From Phycisphaerae bacterium (lineage in GTDB: Bacteria; Planctomycetota; Phycisphaerae; UBA1845): DNA of 64,000 nt. The stretch spans positions 62,001 through 126,000 of the forward strand of contig JAGFJJ010000011.1 in NCBI GenBank assembly GCA_024102815.1. The letters are read 5' to 3'. The notes under the pieces are model-generated. The model ran no database searches, had not been told where the DNA came from, and worked only from the letters and a program-made list of their open reading frames with translations. Both the position numbers and the translations under genes were made by a program. How positions within the stretch are numbered: the stretch's first letter is position 1; every line of letters begins with the position of its first letter. This document shows, one piece after another, positions 8,983 through 18,330 of the stretch.

Positions 8983-9468
8983 CTACCCCACCCGCCGATA
9001 GCTCGCCTTCATGAACTGGACCCACTTCCCGTCCTCGCCCAGCAGATGCGACGAAAGCGTCCGGTGGTTGTCGTCCTGGAATTCAATCACGTCCTTGTAT
9101 TTGGCCATGACCGCGGGATCGGCCATGCTCGGGCCTTCGACGGGCAGGGTCAGCATCTTACCGGCCGCGTCCATCTCCCCGCGCTCGTAGATCCACAGGT
9201 GCGTCATCATGGAAGCGATAAACGTGCCCACGTAGCACTTCTTCTGCGGATCGTAGCCCAGCGTCATGATCGACGTGCAGGGTCCGCAGCCGGGCATTTC
9301 GCCATGCCCCTCGCACAGGACCCACAGCCCGCCCAACGAACGGACCGTGTCCGTGCCGGTCGATTTCATGGGCGACTGGTCCGGCCCCATGACGCACTCG
9401 CCCTCGAATGACCACTGGCCCACGAGCTTCCGAAGCCACTGATGTTCCTTTTGCGGTTCTGCCATCAT
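8983..9468 (-). CDS. DUF1579-like protein
   Basis: 161 residues. It begins with an acidic/basic helix and then 'LRKLVGQWSFEGE', and contains 'LGGLWVLCEGHGEM' and 'SIMTLGYDPQKKCYVGTFIASMM', the pattern of the DUF1579 family, which is beta-rich and lipocalin-like. Biochemical role unknown. The start at 9468 is supported by 'AAAGGAGC' about 10 bases upstream; the much longer frame upstream lacks any protein-like features. It stands alone, divergent from the TldD pair. Confidence 0.75.
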   Translation of the reverse strand: MMAEPQKEHQWLRKLVGQWSFEGECVMGPDQSPMKSTGTDTVRSLGGLWVLCEGHGEMPGCGPCTSIMTLGYDPQKKCYVGTFIASMMTHLWIYERGEMDAAGKMLTLPVEGPSMADPAVMAKYKDVIEFQDDNHRTLSSHLLGEDGKWVQFMKASYRRVG

Positions 9469-10002
9469 CGTTGCTGCTCCTTTAGGTCCCGACCCATTTC
9501 CCAGCAGGGCGAACAATATCAGGTGGGGCTTGCAGATTCGAGGATGAACCACCGGGGAGCTGTCCGCGCCCGTTTTCAACCCCCGTCCGGCGTTGTCCGA
9601 TAGACCCGATGAGGTCGCGAGTCTCCGCCCGAAAGGGTGCGCGGCCTTATCGAGGGCATCCGGGTTTTCGGCGAGCTCGGGTGCCCTTTCTCTATTGACG
9701 CCAGCCTGCCGCATCGACGCCGCTGCCGGGGCGAATCTCCCATGATGAGAAGCGCATGCCAACCCGATCGCCCGAGCCGCCCAGCGCTGCGGAACCGGCC
9801 ACACCCACCCCAGGCAATGCTGAAAACAACAAACTGCCCCGGGGCCCGCGTCGCGGAGGACCCGACTGCGACATGCAGGATTGCACAACCGAGTCCCGCT
9901 CGCAGATTGGATTTATGGGACCCTGGCCGACATAATCTCCCTCGAAGGCCGTTTCGACCAGCGATCGTGCCGGATGACACCCAAAGATAAGGTGCTTGCG
10001 TA
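9469..10002. other. 534-bp divergent spacer
   Basis: Separates the minus-strand DUF1579-like gene from the plus-strand TldD-like gene. Apart from the promoter at 9907-9936 nothing is recognised; the open frames inside are Arg/Pro/Ala-rich and look like GC-rich noise. Confidence 0.5.
9907..9936 (+). promoter_or_regulatory. sigma70-type promoter of the TldD-like pair
   Basis: TTGGAT (9907-9912), 18-base spacer, CATAAT (9931-9936). The start codon of the TldD-like gene is 66 bases downstream. The same 18-base spacing is found at the trp, selB and 33391 promoters. Confidence 0.5.
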
Positions 10003-11763
10003 ATGACCAACCTCAGCCGCTGTCTGTTTGCCGGGCTCCTGCTCGTTTCGATTCTTACCGCCGCGGCCGTGCCTGCCGAGGCCACGCCACCGGCCCAAAC
10101 CTCCCAAAACATCAAGACCCTTCCTTTGATGAAGTACCTGAGCGACGAGCTCGAGTACTCCATGAAGAACCTCGTGGGCGAGGACGGCACCCGACCGTAC
10201 TACCTCGCTTATGCGGTGTACGACGAGGAGACGGGGATCGTCTCCGGGACCTTGGGCGCGATCACGCGAAACCAGATGGACCGCTCGCGCAATCTCAATA
10301 TTGATCTTCGCGTGGGCGACTACGCGCTGGACAATACCCGCCAGCTCCGCGAAGGCGGTCCGTCGCACTGGACAGGCGGCGGCAACGTCCAGCTCGCTCT
10401 GGATGACGCCCCGGAGTCCATCCGCCACGCCCTCTGGTACAACACTGACGAGGAGTTCAAGCGGGCAGTCAAGCGCCTGGTCAATATCCAGACCAACCTC
10501 AAGGTCAAGGTCGAGGAGGAGGACCAGTCCAACGACTTCAGCCGCGAAGAACCGCAGGTCCACTTCGAGGAGCCAGTGAGCCTGAACTTCGATCGGGATG
10601 AATGGGCCAAGCGGGTTCGGACGGTCAGCGCCATCGCCCGCGACTTCCCGCTAATTTACGACTCGTCGATTACCGTCGGCACCTACGCTGGAAACCGCTA
10701 TTTCGTCAGCAGCGAGGGAAGTCGTCTTCAAACCAACCAACTTCGCTACCGCATTACGCTGACCGCGAGCACCAAGGCCGAGGACGGCATGGACCTCGAC
10801 CAGACCTTCACGTTCAACTCATCCACGCCGGAGGGCCTGCCCGGCGACGCCGAGATCGAAAGCGCGTTTCGCGACGTAATCCGCCAGGTGCTCGCCCTCC
10901 GTGAGGCGCCGCTGGCGGAGCCGTACATCGGTCCGGCGATCCTCCGCAATCGAGCCAGCGCCGTCTTCTTCCACGAGATCTTCGGCCACCGCATCGAAGG
11001 TCATCGTCAGAAGGACGTGACCGAGGGACAGACGTTCACGCGCAAAGTCGACGAGCAGATTCTGCCGACGTTCATCAGCGTATTCGATGATCCCACAGTG
11101 GAACGATTGGCCGGCGAAGACCTGCGCGGGTATTACCTCTTCGATGACGAAGGCGTGAAGGCCCAGCGAGCCGTGCTCGTTGACCACGGTGTACTCAAGG
11201 GCTTCCTCATGTCGCGGACGCCGCTGGAGGGCTTCCCGCATTCCAACGGTCACGGCCGGCGGCAGACGGGCTACGCTCCCGTGTCGCGGCAGGCCAACCT
11301 CATCGTCGAATCGTCGAAGGAAGTGCCGTTCGATCAGTTGCGGGCCATGCTCATCGAGGAGTGCAAGCAACAGGGCCGCCCCTACGGGCTTCTCTTCGAG
11401 GACATCTCCGGGGGATTCACCACGACCAACCGCTGGGGGCCGCAGTCGTACAAGGTTCTGCCGATCGTCGTTTTCCGCGTATACACCGACGGCCGGCCCG
11501 ACGAATTGATCCGCGGCGCGGATGTGGTCGGCACGCCGCTCACCAGCTTTGAGAAAATCGTCGCTACGGGCGATGACCCGGCCGTATTCAATGGCTCGTG
11601 CGGCGCGGAATCCGGATGGGTCCCGGTGTCGGCCGTATCACCAAGTATCCTCGTTTCCACGATCGAGATTGAAAAACGGATGCGGAGCCAGTCGCGTCCC
11701 CCGATCCTGCCTCCTCCGCTGGAGGAATCGCCGCAGACGCGAACGGCGGCGCAGACGCAATGA
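10003..11763 (+). CDS. exported TldD-like metallopeptidase
   Basis: A 586-residue TldD/PmbA-family protein. It starts with a signal peptide (Arg, then about 15 hydrophobic residues, ending 'VPAEA'), so it is probably exported, unlike the cytoplasmic TldD of E. coli. The zinc site is intact: 'HEIFGH' near residue 324 in 'FFHEIFGHRIEGHRQKD', and the late Cys ligand in 'NGSCGAESGWVPVS' near 533. The family cuts unfolded or threaded peptides as a TldD/TldE pair. The next gene is a homologue without the metal ligands, so the two probably form such a heterodimer outside the cytoplasm (inference). 'AAGG' precedes the ATG by about 10 bases. Confidence 0.82.
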   Translation: MTNLSRCLFAGLLLVSILTAAAVPAEATPPAQTSQNIKTLPLMKYLSDELEYSMKNLVGEDGTRPYYLAYAVYDEETGIVSGTLGAITRNQMDRSRNLNIDLRVGDYALDNTRQLREGGPSHWTGGGNVQLALDDAPESIRHALWYNTDEEFKRAVKRLVNIQTNLKVKVEEEDQSNDFSREEPQVHFEEPVSLNFDRDEWAKRVRTVSAIARDFPLIYDSSITVGTYAGNRYFVSSEGSRLQTNQLRYRITLTASTKAEDGMDLDQTFTFNSSTPEGLPGDAEIESAFRDVIRQVLALREAPLAEPYIGPAILRNRASAVFFHEIFGHRIEGHRQKDVTEGQTFTRKVDEQILPTFISVFDDPTVERLAGEDLRGYYLFDDEGVKAQRAVLVDHGVLKGFLMSRTPLEGFPHSNGHGRRQTGYAPVSRQANLIVESSKEVPFDQLRAMLIEECKQQGRPYGLLFEDISGGFTTTNRWGPQSYKVLPIVVFRVYTDGRPDELIRGADVVGTPLTSFEKIVATGDDPAVFNGSCGAESGWVPVSAVSPSILVSTIEIEKRMRSQSRPPILPPPLEESPQTRTAAQTQ

Positions 11764-11872
11764 GCGCGGGTCGTCGGTACGACTCGGTGCGAGCGTACCT
11801 GCCAGTCGGTTTAGCGAAAGTCCTTTATCCGCAGCGGGCCATACCGCCCCTCTTGAATTCGGAGCCTGACGC

Positions 11873-13594
11873 ATGTTCGTGAGACTTGAGCGAGAAAATG
11901 CCACCCAGTTCCGCGCCGCAAAGCAGCCTGCCATCGCGTTTAAGGCTGCAGCTTCGGCACTCTTGTTGATGCTTGCCGTCGCCTCCCCGGCCCGATCCGA
12001 GTCCCTGACGGACCCGCTTCCCGCACTTCCCGACAGCCAGGTGCTCATGAAGGCCATGGCGGACGAAATGTCCCGCTCCATGGAGCACCTCTCCCTCGGC
12101 GATCTGCCCCGCCCGTACTTCCTCCAGTACACGGCCGAGGACCGCGCGGGCCTGACGCTTCGCGCCGAATACGGGGCCATCGTGTCCGAGAACCGCGAGC
12201 GCTCCCGCTCCGCCACGAGCCGCGTCCGCGTGGGCAGCTTCACGCTCGACAACACCAACGTCGGCGGCGGCGGACAGCGGAATAATCTCCCGCTGGATGA
12301 CGACTACGAAGCGATCCGCCACACGCTGTGGTCGATGACCGACCTCGACTACAAGCAGGCGGTGGAGATTCTCTCGCGCAAGCTCGCGTTCCTCCGCGAC
12401 AAGACGGCCGAGGACCGACCCGACGATTTCACGCCCGCCGAACCGGTGCAGCATCAGGACCCGACGGCCCGCATCGAGTTTGACCCCGAGACATGGCAAG
12501 CCAATGTGCGGACACTCTCCGGACGGTTCCTCAAACACCCGAAAATCCAGAACTCGGGTGTCCGGTTCTTTGCCGGCGCGGTGAACGAGTACGTCGTCAA
12601 TTCCGAAGGCACCCGGCTCCGCACGGGCGACACCGGCGTGATCATCGAAATCGTCGCCTCGGTGCAGGCCGACGACGGCATGGGCCTTGCCGACAGCCTC
12701 AATTACATCGGCGAGCGGTTCGACCAGCTTCCTTCGGTCGACGAGATGCTCAAAGACATCGACGAGATGTGTGCCAATCTTGTGGCACTGGCCGATGCCC
12801 CCGTCCTCGAGCAATACAGCGGACCGGTACTCTTCGAGCCGATGGCTGCGGCCAAAGCGTTCGAGTCGCTCCTGGCGGACGAGATCTGCGCTCGTCCTTC
12901 ACCCCTGGGCACGCGTCGCAGCAGCGCCTCGCAGGCCATGGAACGCAAGCTCGGCCTGCGGATTCTGCCGCGATCGTTCAACGTTTACGATGATCCCACG
13001 CAGAAGGAATTCGACGGGACGCTCCTGGCCGGGCATTACGAATTCGACGATGAAGCCGTCCCCGCCGAGCACGTGAGCGTCGTCGAGAAGGGGATGTTCC
13101 GCAACATGCTCGCCAGCCGGTCGCCCACGCGGAAGGTCAAAGGGACGAACGGACACGGCCGAACCCCCGGGTTTGGTGATCCCGAGGCACGCATCGGATG
13201 CCTGTTCATCGAGGACACCGACGGGCTGGCGCCCGAAGCGCTCCGCGACGAGCTCCGCACCGCCGCTGCCGAGGAGGGCCTCGACTTCGGCCTGCGCGTC
13301 GCCACGACGCAGCGCGGCGGGGGCCGGCGACTCGGCAACCCCATGTACGTCTACAAGGTTAACGTCGACGACGGCAGCGAGCAGCTTGTGCGCGGCATGG
13401 AGTTCCAGCCGGTGCAGACGCGCTCGCTGAAGCGGCTGCTCGCGGCCGGTTCGCAGCGCGAGGTCTACAACAGCGTCGCCGGCGTGACCACGAGCATCGT
13501 CAGCCCGGCCGTGATCTTCGACGAACTCGACCTGCACAAGATCGAGGGCGAGTTCGACAAACCGCCGATATTGCCGTCACCGGAAATGCGCTGA
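11873..13594 (+). CDS. exported TldE-like partner lacking the zinc site
   Basis: 573 residues with a signal peptide ('ALLLMLAVASPARS') after a basic start. It is clearly homologous to the gene upstream: same 'LDDDYEAIRHTLW', 'SEGTRL', 'VYDDPT', 'NGHGR' and C-terminal 'VSPAVIF' landmarks. Where the partner has HEIFGH this protein has 'AKAFESLLADEI', and the late Cys is also gone ('NSVAGVTTSIVSP'). TldE/PmbA subunits also lack the metal site, so loss is probably functional rather than decay; the frame is full length. It lies 109 bases after the partner. Confidence 0.78.
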   Translation: MFVRLERENATQFRAAKQPAIAFKAAASALLLMLAVASPARSESLTDPLPALPDSQVLMKAMADEMSRSMEHLSLGDLPRPYFLQYTAEDRAGLTLRAEYGAIVSENRERSRSATSRVRVGSFTLDNTNVGGGGQRNNLPLDDDYEAIRHTLWSMTDLDYKQAVEILSRKLAFLRDKTAEDRPDDFTPAEPVQHQDPTARIEFDPETWQANVRTLSGRFLKHPKIQNSGVRFFAGAVNEYVVNSEGTRLRTGDTGVIIEIVASVQADDGMGLADSLNYIGERFDQLPSVDEMLKDIDEMCANLVALADAPVLEQYSGPVLFEPMAAAKAFESLLADEICARPSPLGTRRSSASQAMERKLGLRILPRSFNVYDDPTQKEFDGTLLAGHYEFDDEAVPAEHVSVVEKGMFRNMLASRSPTRKVKGTNGHGRTPGFGDPEARIGCLFIEDTDGLAPEALRDELRTAAAEEGLDFGLRVATTQRGGGRRLGNPMYVYKVNVDDGSEQLVRGMEFQPVQTRSLKRLLAAGSQREVYNSVAGVTTSIVSPAVIFDELDLHKIEGEFDKPPILPSPEMR

Positions 13595-13602
13595 GCCATC
13601 CG

Positions 13603-13660
13603 CCCGTGGGCCGCTGTTCTCGAGCAGTGCCTTTGGGTGGCGGGACGGCGAAATAACCCG
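13603..13660 (+). repeat. dispersed palindromic repeat, type A, diverged copy
   Basis: The hairpin CTGTTC-TC-GAGCAG (13611-13624) is followed by TGGGTGGCGGGACGGC and AACCCGGC, paralleling the first 65 bases of the copy at 6871. It fills the space between convergent genes and may serve as terminator. Confidence 0.45.
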
Positions 13661-13662
13661 GC

Positions 13663-15315
13663 TCAGTCCTGCTCGTTCTGCGGTGGCTCGGTCAGCCTTG
13701 CCACGAAGCGCTGCACGTGTGTAAGGGTCTGCCCGCCCACCGGCGTAAGGTCATCCGTCCAACTGACAGGCGTCACCAGCCAAGTCGGCGCTTCCAGGAG
13801 CCAATAGGCCAGTTCGATGTGCAACGGCGATTCCTCGGTGTTCTCCACGGTGAACTGCGGGCACACGATGTGTTTACCATCGCCATTCTCAATACTCGGT
13901 TTGGTGCAGAACCAGGCGACGCGGGTCGCTTCGGTTTCCGGCGGCGAAACGGCTTTGCCATTCACATACAACCCCTCAACCACCAAGTAGAGCTCTGACG
14001 TGGCAGCGAAACTGCCGGCGCGGGAATCCACAAGGGGCCAGAGCACCAGTCGTCCCCTGTCCCGCGAGACGATCTCCAGCGTCATCTCGCACGCCTCGTT
14101 GTAATAGCGTCCGATCAGATCCTTCGGAATCGCCGAGGCCGTCACCATGCCGCTGAGCCATCGCTCAGCCTGCCTATCCAGTTCTCCCGTTCTCAGGCGG
14201 GTATCCAGCAGCCGCTTGGCCAGCATCGTGGTTTGCTCGGTAGTCAGCGTCCGAGCCTCAACCTCGTCCCAGAGGGCGAAATGCTCGTACGGGGAGCCCG
14301 TGACAATCCACAAGAGCGCCGAAGTTGGCATACTCCTGAAAAGTGCCCCCGACATGCCGAAGAACATCGCGCCAAACATAGACACCCAGATGACGATCCC
14401 CGCAACCATGAGCATGGGACGCCGCACCTGTCGCCCACGCGCCACGTGAATTCGCTTCGTCCAGTCGGCTCCACATTCCGGGCAGCGGGGTGAAGGCCGC
14501 CCTTGCGGGGCCATCTGGTAATCACATTTCAGACAATGCAGTTCGTCGCCAACCCGAAACCCGCGGCCGACCATGAATAGAACGGCAGAAAGCACTGTGA
14601 GAACTGCTATGAATGGAAAAAAGAAGGGTATACTTGTGAACAACAGGGGAAGGGTCATCGCGACGGCGAACGACCCGCTCAAGAGGATCACAAGGCCAGT
14701 GACGTGCCGATTCGATTTGCCCCCGATTGCCGCAGGAATCCCAATTATCAGCCGGGCCCAGATCGGACTCCGGCGGCCGATGGGAAGGTCATAGAACAGC
14801 GCGGTCGCCCGCGTGGAATCCAGCCCGTAGGCTTCCCAGAACATCTCCGCCTGTCGAGGTGCGTACTCGACCTCACATTTCGGACACCGCGCACCTACAC
14901 CGGTCGTTTCCAGCGGAACAACGCAAACGGGGCAGACGAGCCCTTTCTGCATGGGCACGAGCTTCTTGACGTTCGCTCCCCAGCGGGCCTGGCGCGGCGC
15001 AACGAAGACAACGTATGCGATGAAGATGAGAACGAAGACGAGCAGTTCGGGACGGGAAAACAGCTTGGATCCGAAGGAGGCCCAGGAAACAGCCAAGAAG
15101 CAAACCAATAGGACCAGTTCCAACCAGGGGAACAATCGAGCGAGCCGCGAATTCGTAGCACGGTTCTCCACCCCCCGCCGCCAGCGCACGTCAAACATCG
15201 GCGTGTACGGCGACTCCTCTTCCGCGGCCCCGGCGCGCGGCACATCTTGCGTGCCGGACGGCTCGGCCTCACGGGTGATGCTCGAATCGGTCGCGGACTC
15301 ATCGACGGCGGACAT
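13663..15315 (-). CDS. multi-pass membrane protein with two internal zinc ribbons
   Basis: 550 residues, not recognised as a named family. A soluble acidic N-terminus is followed by two membrane helices, a first ribbon ('CPVCVVPLE...ARCPKC'), a second pair of membrane helices, a second ribbon ('CLKCDYQMAPQGRPSPRCPECGADW'), another membrane helix, and a C-terminal domain of about 200 residues that looks beta-rich. The second ribbon is a variant of the YDLRG ribbon in other proteins here. The start at 15315 has 'GAGGA' 7 bases upstream. It is convergent with the TldD pair and divergent from pdxJ. Confidence 0.6.
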   Translation of the reverse strand: MSAVDESATDSSITREAEPSGTQDVPRAGAAEEESPYTPMFDVRWRRGVENRATNSRLARLFPWLELVLLVCFLAVSWASFGSKLFSRPELLVFVLIFIAYVVFVAPRQARWGANVKKLVPMQKGLVCPVCVVPLETTGVGARCPKCEVEYAPRQAEMFWEAYGLDSTRATALFYDLPIGRRSPIWARLIIGIPAAIGGKSNRHVTGLVILLSGSFAVAMTLPLLFTSIPFFFPFIAVLTVLSAVLFMVGRGFRVGDELHCLKCDYQMAPQGRPSPRCPECGADWTKRIHVARGRQVRRPMLMVAGIVIWVSMFGAMFFGMSGALFRSMPTSALLWIVTGSPYEHFALWDEVEARTLTTEQTTMLAKRLLDTRLRTGELDRQAERWLSGMVTASAIPKDLIGRYYNEACEMTLEIVSRDRGRLVLWPLVDSRAGSFAATSELYLVVEGLYVNGKAVSPPETEATRVAWFCTKPSIENGDGKHIVCPQFTVENTEESPLHIELAYWLLEAPTWLVTPVSWTDDLTPVGGQTLTHVQRFVARLTEPPQNEQD

Positions 15316-15375
15316 GATGGCGTCCTCAACGCAGAAGTGCTGGAAGAGCAATCTTCACAGGTCGCCCTCGGCCGA

Positions 15376-15404
15376 TTTTACCACAAGCCCTTCGAGTTTA
15401 TAAT
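15376..15404 (+). promoter_or_regulatory. promoter of the pdxJ-dapA unit
   Basis: A perfect TATAAT (15399-15404) with a weak TTTTAC (15376-15381) 17 bases upstream; pdxJ starts 33 bases after the -10 box. The -35 element is poor, so an activator or extended contacts are possible. Confidence 0.5.
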
Positions 15405-15437
15405 GCACCCTCGATTGGTAAGCTCAAGGATTCCCTT

Positions 15438-16172
15438 ATGCCCCTACTCGGCGTGAACATCGACCACGTGGCCACCGTCCGTCAGGCCCGGCGGACGGAC
15501 GAACCCGACCCCGTCTGGGCCGCTGTCGAGGCGGAACTCGGCGGGGCCGACGGCATCACCTTCCACCTCCGCGAGGACCGCCGCCACATCCAGGATCGCG
15601 ACGCCCGCATCCTGAAACAAACCGTCGCGGTCAAGCTCAACATGGAAATGGCCGTCGCTGACGAGGTCGTGGACATCGCCGCCGAATTGAAGCCCGACCA
15701 GTGCACGCTCGTGCCCGAGCGCCGCGAGGAGCTCACCACCGAGGGTGGGCTGGACGTGATCCGCCACCGGGCCCGGGTGCGACCGGCGGTCGAGCGCCTG
15801 CGCGGCGAGGGGATCGTAGTCAGCGCGTTCATCGAACCGATCGAAGATCAGATCGAAGCCTCGGCCGAGATCGGCTTCGACGCGGTCGAACTCTGGACGG
15901 GAGCGTGGGCCCACGCCAAGACCACCCACCAACGTGAACAGGCGCTTGCGCAGCTTCGCCACGGCATATCGGTGGGTCAACGGCGAGGCCTGGAGGTTCA
16001 CGGCGGACACGGGCTGACCTACCGCAACATCGCCGCCGTCGCCGGGATTCCGGGGTTCGGGGAATTCAACATCGGGCATTCCATCGTTTCGCGGGCGGTA
16101 TTCGTCGGCATGCGCGAGGCGGTACGGGAGATGAAGGAGCTGTTGATCCGCCACGCCCCGGCCCCGCGATGA
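15438..16172 (+). CDS. pdxJ: pyridoxine 5'-phosphate synthase
   Basis: 244 residues. Condenses 1-deoxyxylulose 5-phosphate with 3-amino-2-oxopropyl phosphate, the last ring-forming step of DXP-dependent vitamin B6 synthesis. Family landmarks are all present: '[15 protein letters not shown]', 'HLREDRRHI', 'VKLNMEM' (catalytic Glu), 'TLVPE', 'VHGGHGL' and 'EFNIGHSI'. Length is typical. First gene of a unit with dapA, which follows after 30 bases. Confidence 0.95.
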   Translation: MPLLGVNIDHVATVRQARRTDEPDPVWAAVEAELGGADGITFHLREDRRHIQDRDARILKQTVAVKLNMEMAVADEVVDIAAELKPDQCTLVPERREELTTEGGLDVIRHRARVRPAVERLRGEGIVVSAFIEPIEDQIEASAEIGFDAVELWTGAWAHAKTTHQREQALAQLRHGISVGQRRGLEVHGGHGLTYRNIAAVAGIPGFGEFNIGHSIVSRAVFVGMREAVREMKELLIRHAPAPR

Positions 16173-16202
16173 CGGTCAACGACACATGGAGGTGACGCAA
16201 TC

Positions 16203-17114
16203 ATGACATCACTCGACCAAGGATCCGAATTACGCGGCTCGATGACCGCCATGGTCACGCCGTTTCGAAACGGCGACATCGACAGGCCCGCTTTTGCAGA
16301 ACTCATCGAGCGGCAGATCGAAGCTGGAACCGACTGGCTCGTGGTCTGCGGGACGACCGGGGAATCGCCCACACTTTCGCCCGACGAACACCGTGAATTA
16401 GTATCCCTTGCGGTCGAAGCCTCCGGCGGACGCCGCCCGGTCATGGCCGGGACCGGCACGAATTGCACGCGGGAGTCGATCCGCCGGACGCGTGAGGCGA
16501 TCGATCTGGGTATCGACGCCGCCTTGCTGGTCACGCCGTACTACAATCGACCGAGCCCCGAAGGCCTGTATCGCCACTACGCCGCCATCGCCGAAGCCGT
16601 CGACATCCCGCTCGTACTTTACAACGTCCCCGCTCGAACGGGCACGAACATGCCCATGGACGTGGTTATACGCCTGCACCGGGCCTATCCCCATATCGCC
16701 GCGCTCAAGCATGCCACCGGCAGCGTCGACGGCGTCACCGAGATTCGCGACCGCTGCGATATCGCGATCCTCAGCGGCGACGACGCAATTACATTTCCGC
16801 TGATGGCGCTTGGAGCCGTAGGCGTCATCAGTGTTGTCAGCAACCTGATTCCACTGAGAATGAAAGCGCTTGTTGACGCCGCACTGGAATCCCGGTTGGA
16901 CGAGGCACGCGCCTTGCATCGACGGATTGCCCGGCTCGCCGAAGGGCTGGCTCGGCTGGGACCCAACCCCGTGCCGATCAAGGCCGCCATGGCTGAGGTC
17001 GGCTGGATCAGGAACGAAGTGCGCCTGCCGCTTGTTACCACCGACGACCGGGAACAGGCCGTTATCCAAGAATTGCTGCGTCGGTTCGAAATTCTTACCC
17101 CGGTGCTCGTGTGA
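16203..17114 (+). CDS. dapA: 4-hydroxy-tetrahydrodipicolinate synthase
   Basis: 303 residues. Condenses pyruvate with aspartate semialdehyde, the first committed step of lysine/diaminopimelate synthesis. Seen: 'GTTGESPTL', 'YYNRPSPEGLYRHY' (active-site Tyr), 'YNVPARTG', the Schiff-base Lys in 'ALKHATG', and 'SGDDA'. The start is preceded by a strong GGAGGTGA ribosome site (16188-16195). The stop overlaps the GTG start of the next gene by 4 bases. Confidence 0.93.
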   Translation: MTSLDQGSELRGSMTAMVTPFRNGDIDRPAFAELIERQIEAGTDWLVVCGTTGESPTLSPDEHRELVSLAVEASGGRRPVMAGTGTNCTRESIRRTREAIDLGIDAALLVTPYYNRPSPEGLYRHYAAIAEAVDIPLVLYNVPARTGTNMPMDVVIRLHRAYPHIAALKHATGSVDGVTEIRDRCDIAILSGDDAITFPLMALGAVGVISVVSNLIPLRMKALVDAALESRLDEARALHRRIARLAEGLARLGPNPVPIKAAMAEVGWIRNEVRLPLVTTDDREQAVIQELLRRFEILTPVLV

Positions 17115-18097
17115 ATACGGAAATGCCCGTTACCAGTCATGGCCATCTCAGCATCGTGGACAAAGCCGCCACACTATTCGCATGGACGATCGGCGGAGCC
17201 ATGTTCCTTACGGTCGGCTGGATGGCCATGGTCCCCGACGACCCCCTCGCCGCGGTAAGCCTGATCAACCGCTCGAATTGGCCGGCGATGTGGATTCAGG
17301 CGACGGCGCTGGTGGCCGTCGCATCGGCACTGGGCGCGGCGCTCGCCGGGCGCGCGCTGACGGACGCGGGCGTGTTTGTCGCGGCGCTCGGGCTTTCACT
17401 CGTATCCGTGAAGGGCGGAACAGCCGCGGAATTCTTCGTCGGGCGCTCGGCCGACACCCCCGCCGGAGAGCGTGCATTGTCGATGGCGTTCGCCGGCGAG
17501 CTCCTCGCCTGGCTTGTCACCATGCTCATCGCCATCATCGTCTCCACCGTCATTTTCCGGTGGCTTCACCGGGCGCCGCACGCCGAGCCCACGGGCCCGC
17601 AATCCGGGGGCGATCTTCCCGGTATCGGCGCATGGCTTACCGGCAACCGCTCGCACACGCCGGTACAGGTCGGAGCCAAGCACGCCCTCCTGCTCGCGGC
17701 TGCGGGTTGGGTGCTATTCCTGCTCCTCTCCAGCGGGCACACGACGCGATCCATCACTCACGGACAGGCGTGTTTTACGGTGGTCGCCTCGACGTGCCTG
17801 GGCATATACTTCGTGCAGCGGATGTTCCCGGTTCAGTCGGCGATGTGGTCGATTCTGGGAATCACGCTCCTGAGCCTTGCGGGGGCATTCTGGTCCGTGA
17901 TCGTATCGGGGTGGGGCGCGCCCGTCCCCAATCTCCCGAGCTCACCCTTTCTCCGAGTGCTGCCGATTCAGTACATCGCCATTGGCAGTGCCTTCTCCGT
18001 CGTGATGCACTGGTACATGGATAGTCCCGCGACAGTTGAATCGCACGATGTGCCCACCGGCCGATCCCTGCAAGCCGGGAAAGGTGCCGCGCGATGA
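17111..18097 (+). CDS. polytopic membrane protein of unknown function
   Basis: 328 residues, GTG start overlapping the dapA stop. About 8 hydrophobic helices: near residues 20-40, 55-75, 78-95, 120-145, 185-205, 215-235, 245-265 and 285-300. A hydrophilic linker lies between helices 4 and 5. No transport or enzyme motif recognised. The overlap with dapA suggests the same transcript, but no link to lysine synthesis can be shown. Confidence 0.6.
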   Translation: MNTEMPVTSHGHLSIVDKAATLFAWTIGGAMFLTVGWMAMVPDDPLAAVSLINRSNWPAMWIQATALVAVASALGAALAGRALTDAGVFVAALGLSLVSVKGGTAAEFFVGRSADTPAGERALSMAFAGELLAWLVTMLIAIIVSTVIFRWLHRAPHAEPTGPQSGGDLPGIGAWLTGNRSHTPVQVGAKHALLLAAAGWVLFLLLSSGHTTRSITHGQACFTVVASTCLGIYFVQRMFPVQSAMWSILGITLLSLAGAFWSVIVSGWGAPVPNLPSSPFLRVLPIQYIAIGSAFSVVMHWYMDSPATVESHDVPTGRSLQAGKGAAR

Positions 18098-18330
18098 TCC
18101 TCCGCCGTCGACGTCGACGCGAGTCCTTCGAGGCCATGCGCCGCCGCCTGATCCGAGAGACGGAAGCCGCACTGGAGCACGGTATCCGCAATCCCCATAC
18201 CGTCCCGCCGATTCCCGTCATCGAGGTCGGAAAGGGGGAGTTCGACCGCAACTTCGCCCACTGGTTCTGGCGGCACGCGCTGGAACTGGAGAGTGAAGAC
18301 CCTTTACCCGCTGATCGGCAGGCGAATTGA
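18094..18330 (+). CDS. small basic protein of unknown function
   Basis: 78 residues. It overlaps the preceding gene by 4 bases, has a strongly basic start (six arginines in the first nine residues), then an amphipathic stretch ending 'NFAHWFWRHALELE'. No family recognised. Its last 27 bases overlap the 3' end of larE on the other strand. The tight overlap with the upstream gene is the main argument that it is real. Confidence 0.5.
   Translation: MILRRRRRRESFEAMRRRLIRETEAALEHGIRNPHTVPPIPVIEVGKGEFDRNFAHWFWRHALELESEDPLPADRQAN

Noticed and set aside
11873..13594. Pseudogene call for the second TldD-like gene because the metal site is lost
   Set aside because: The frame is complete with a signal peptide and conserved landmarks, and known TldE subunits also lack the metal site.
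18304..18330. Overlap of the 78-residue gene and larE as evidence that one is false
   Set aside because: A 27-base tail-to-tail overlap is tolerable; larE is well supported, and the small gene is tightly coupled to its upstream neighbour.
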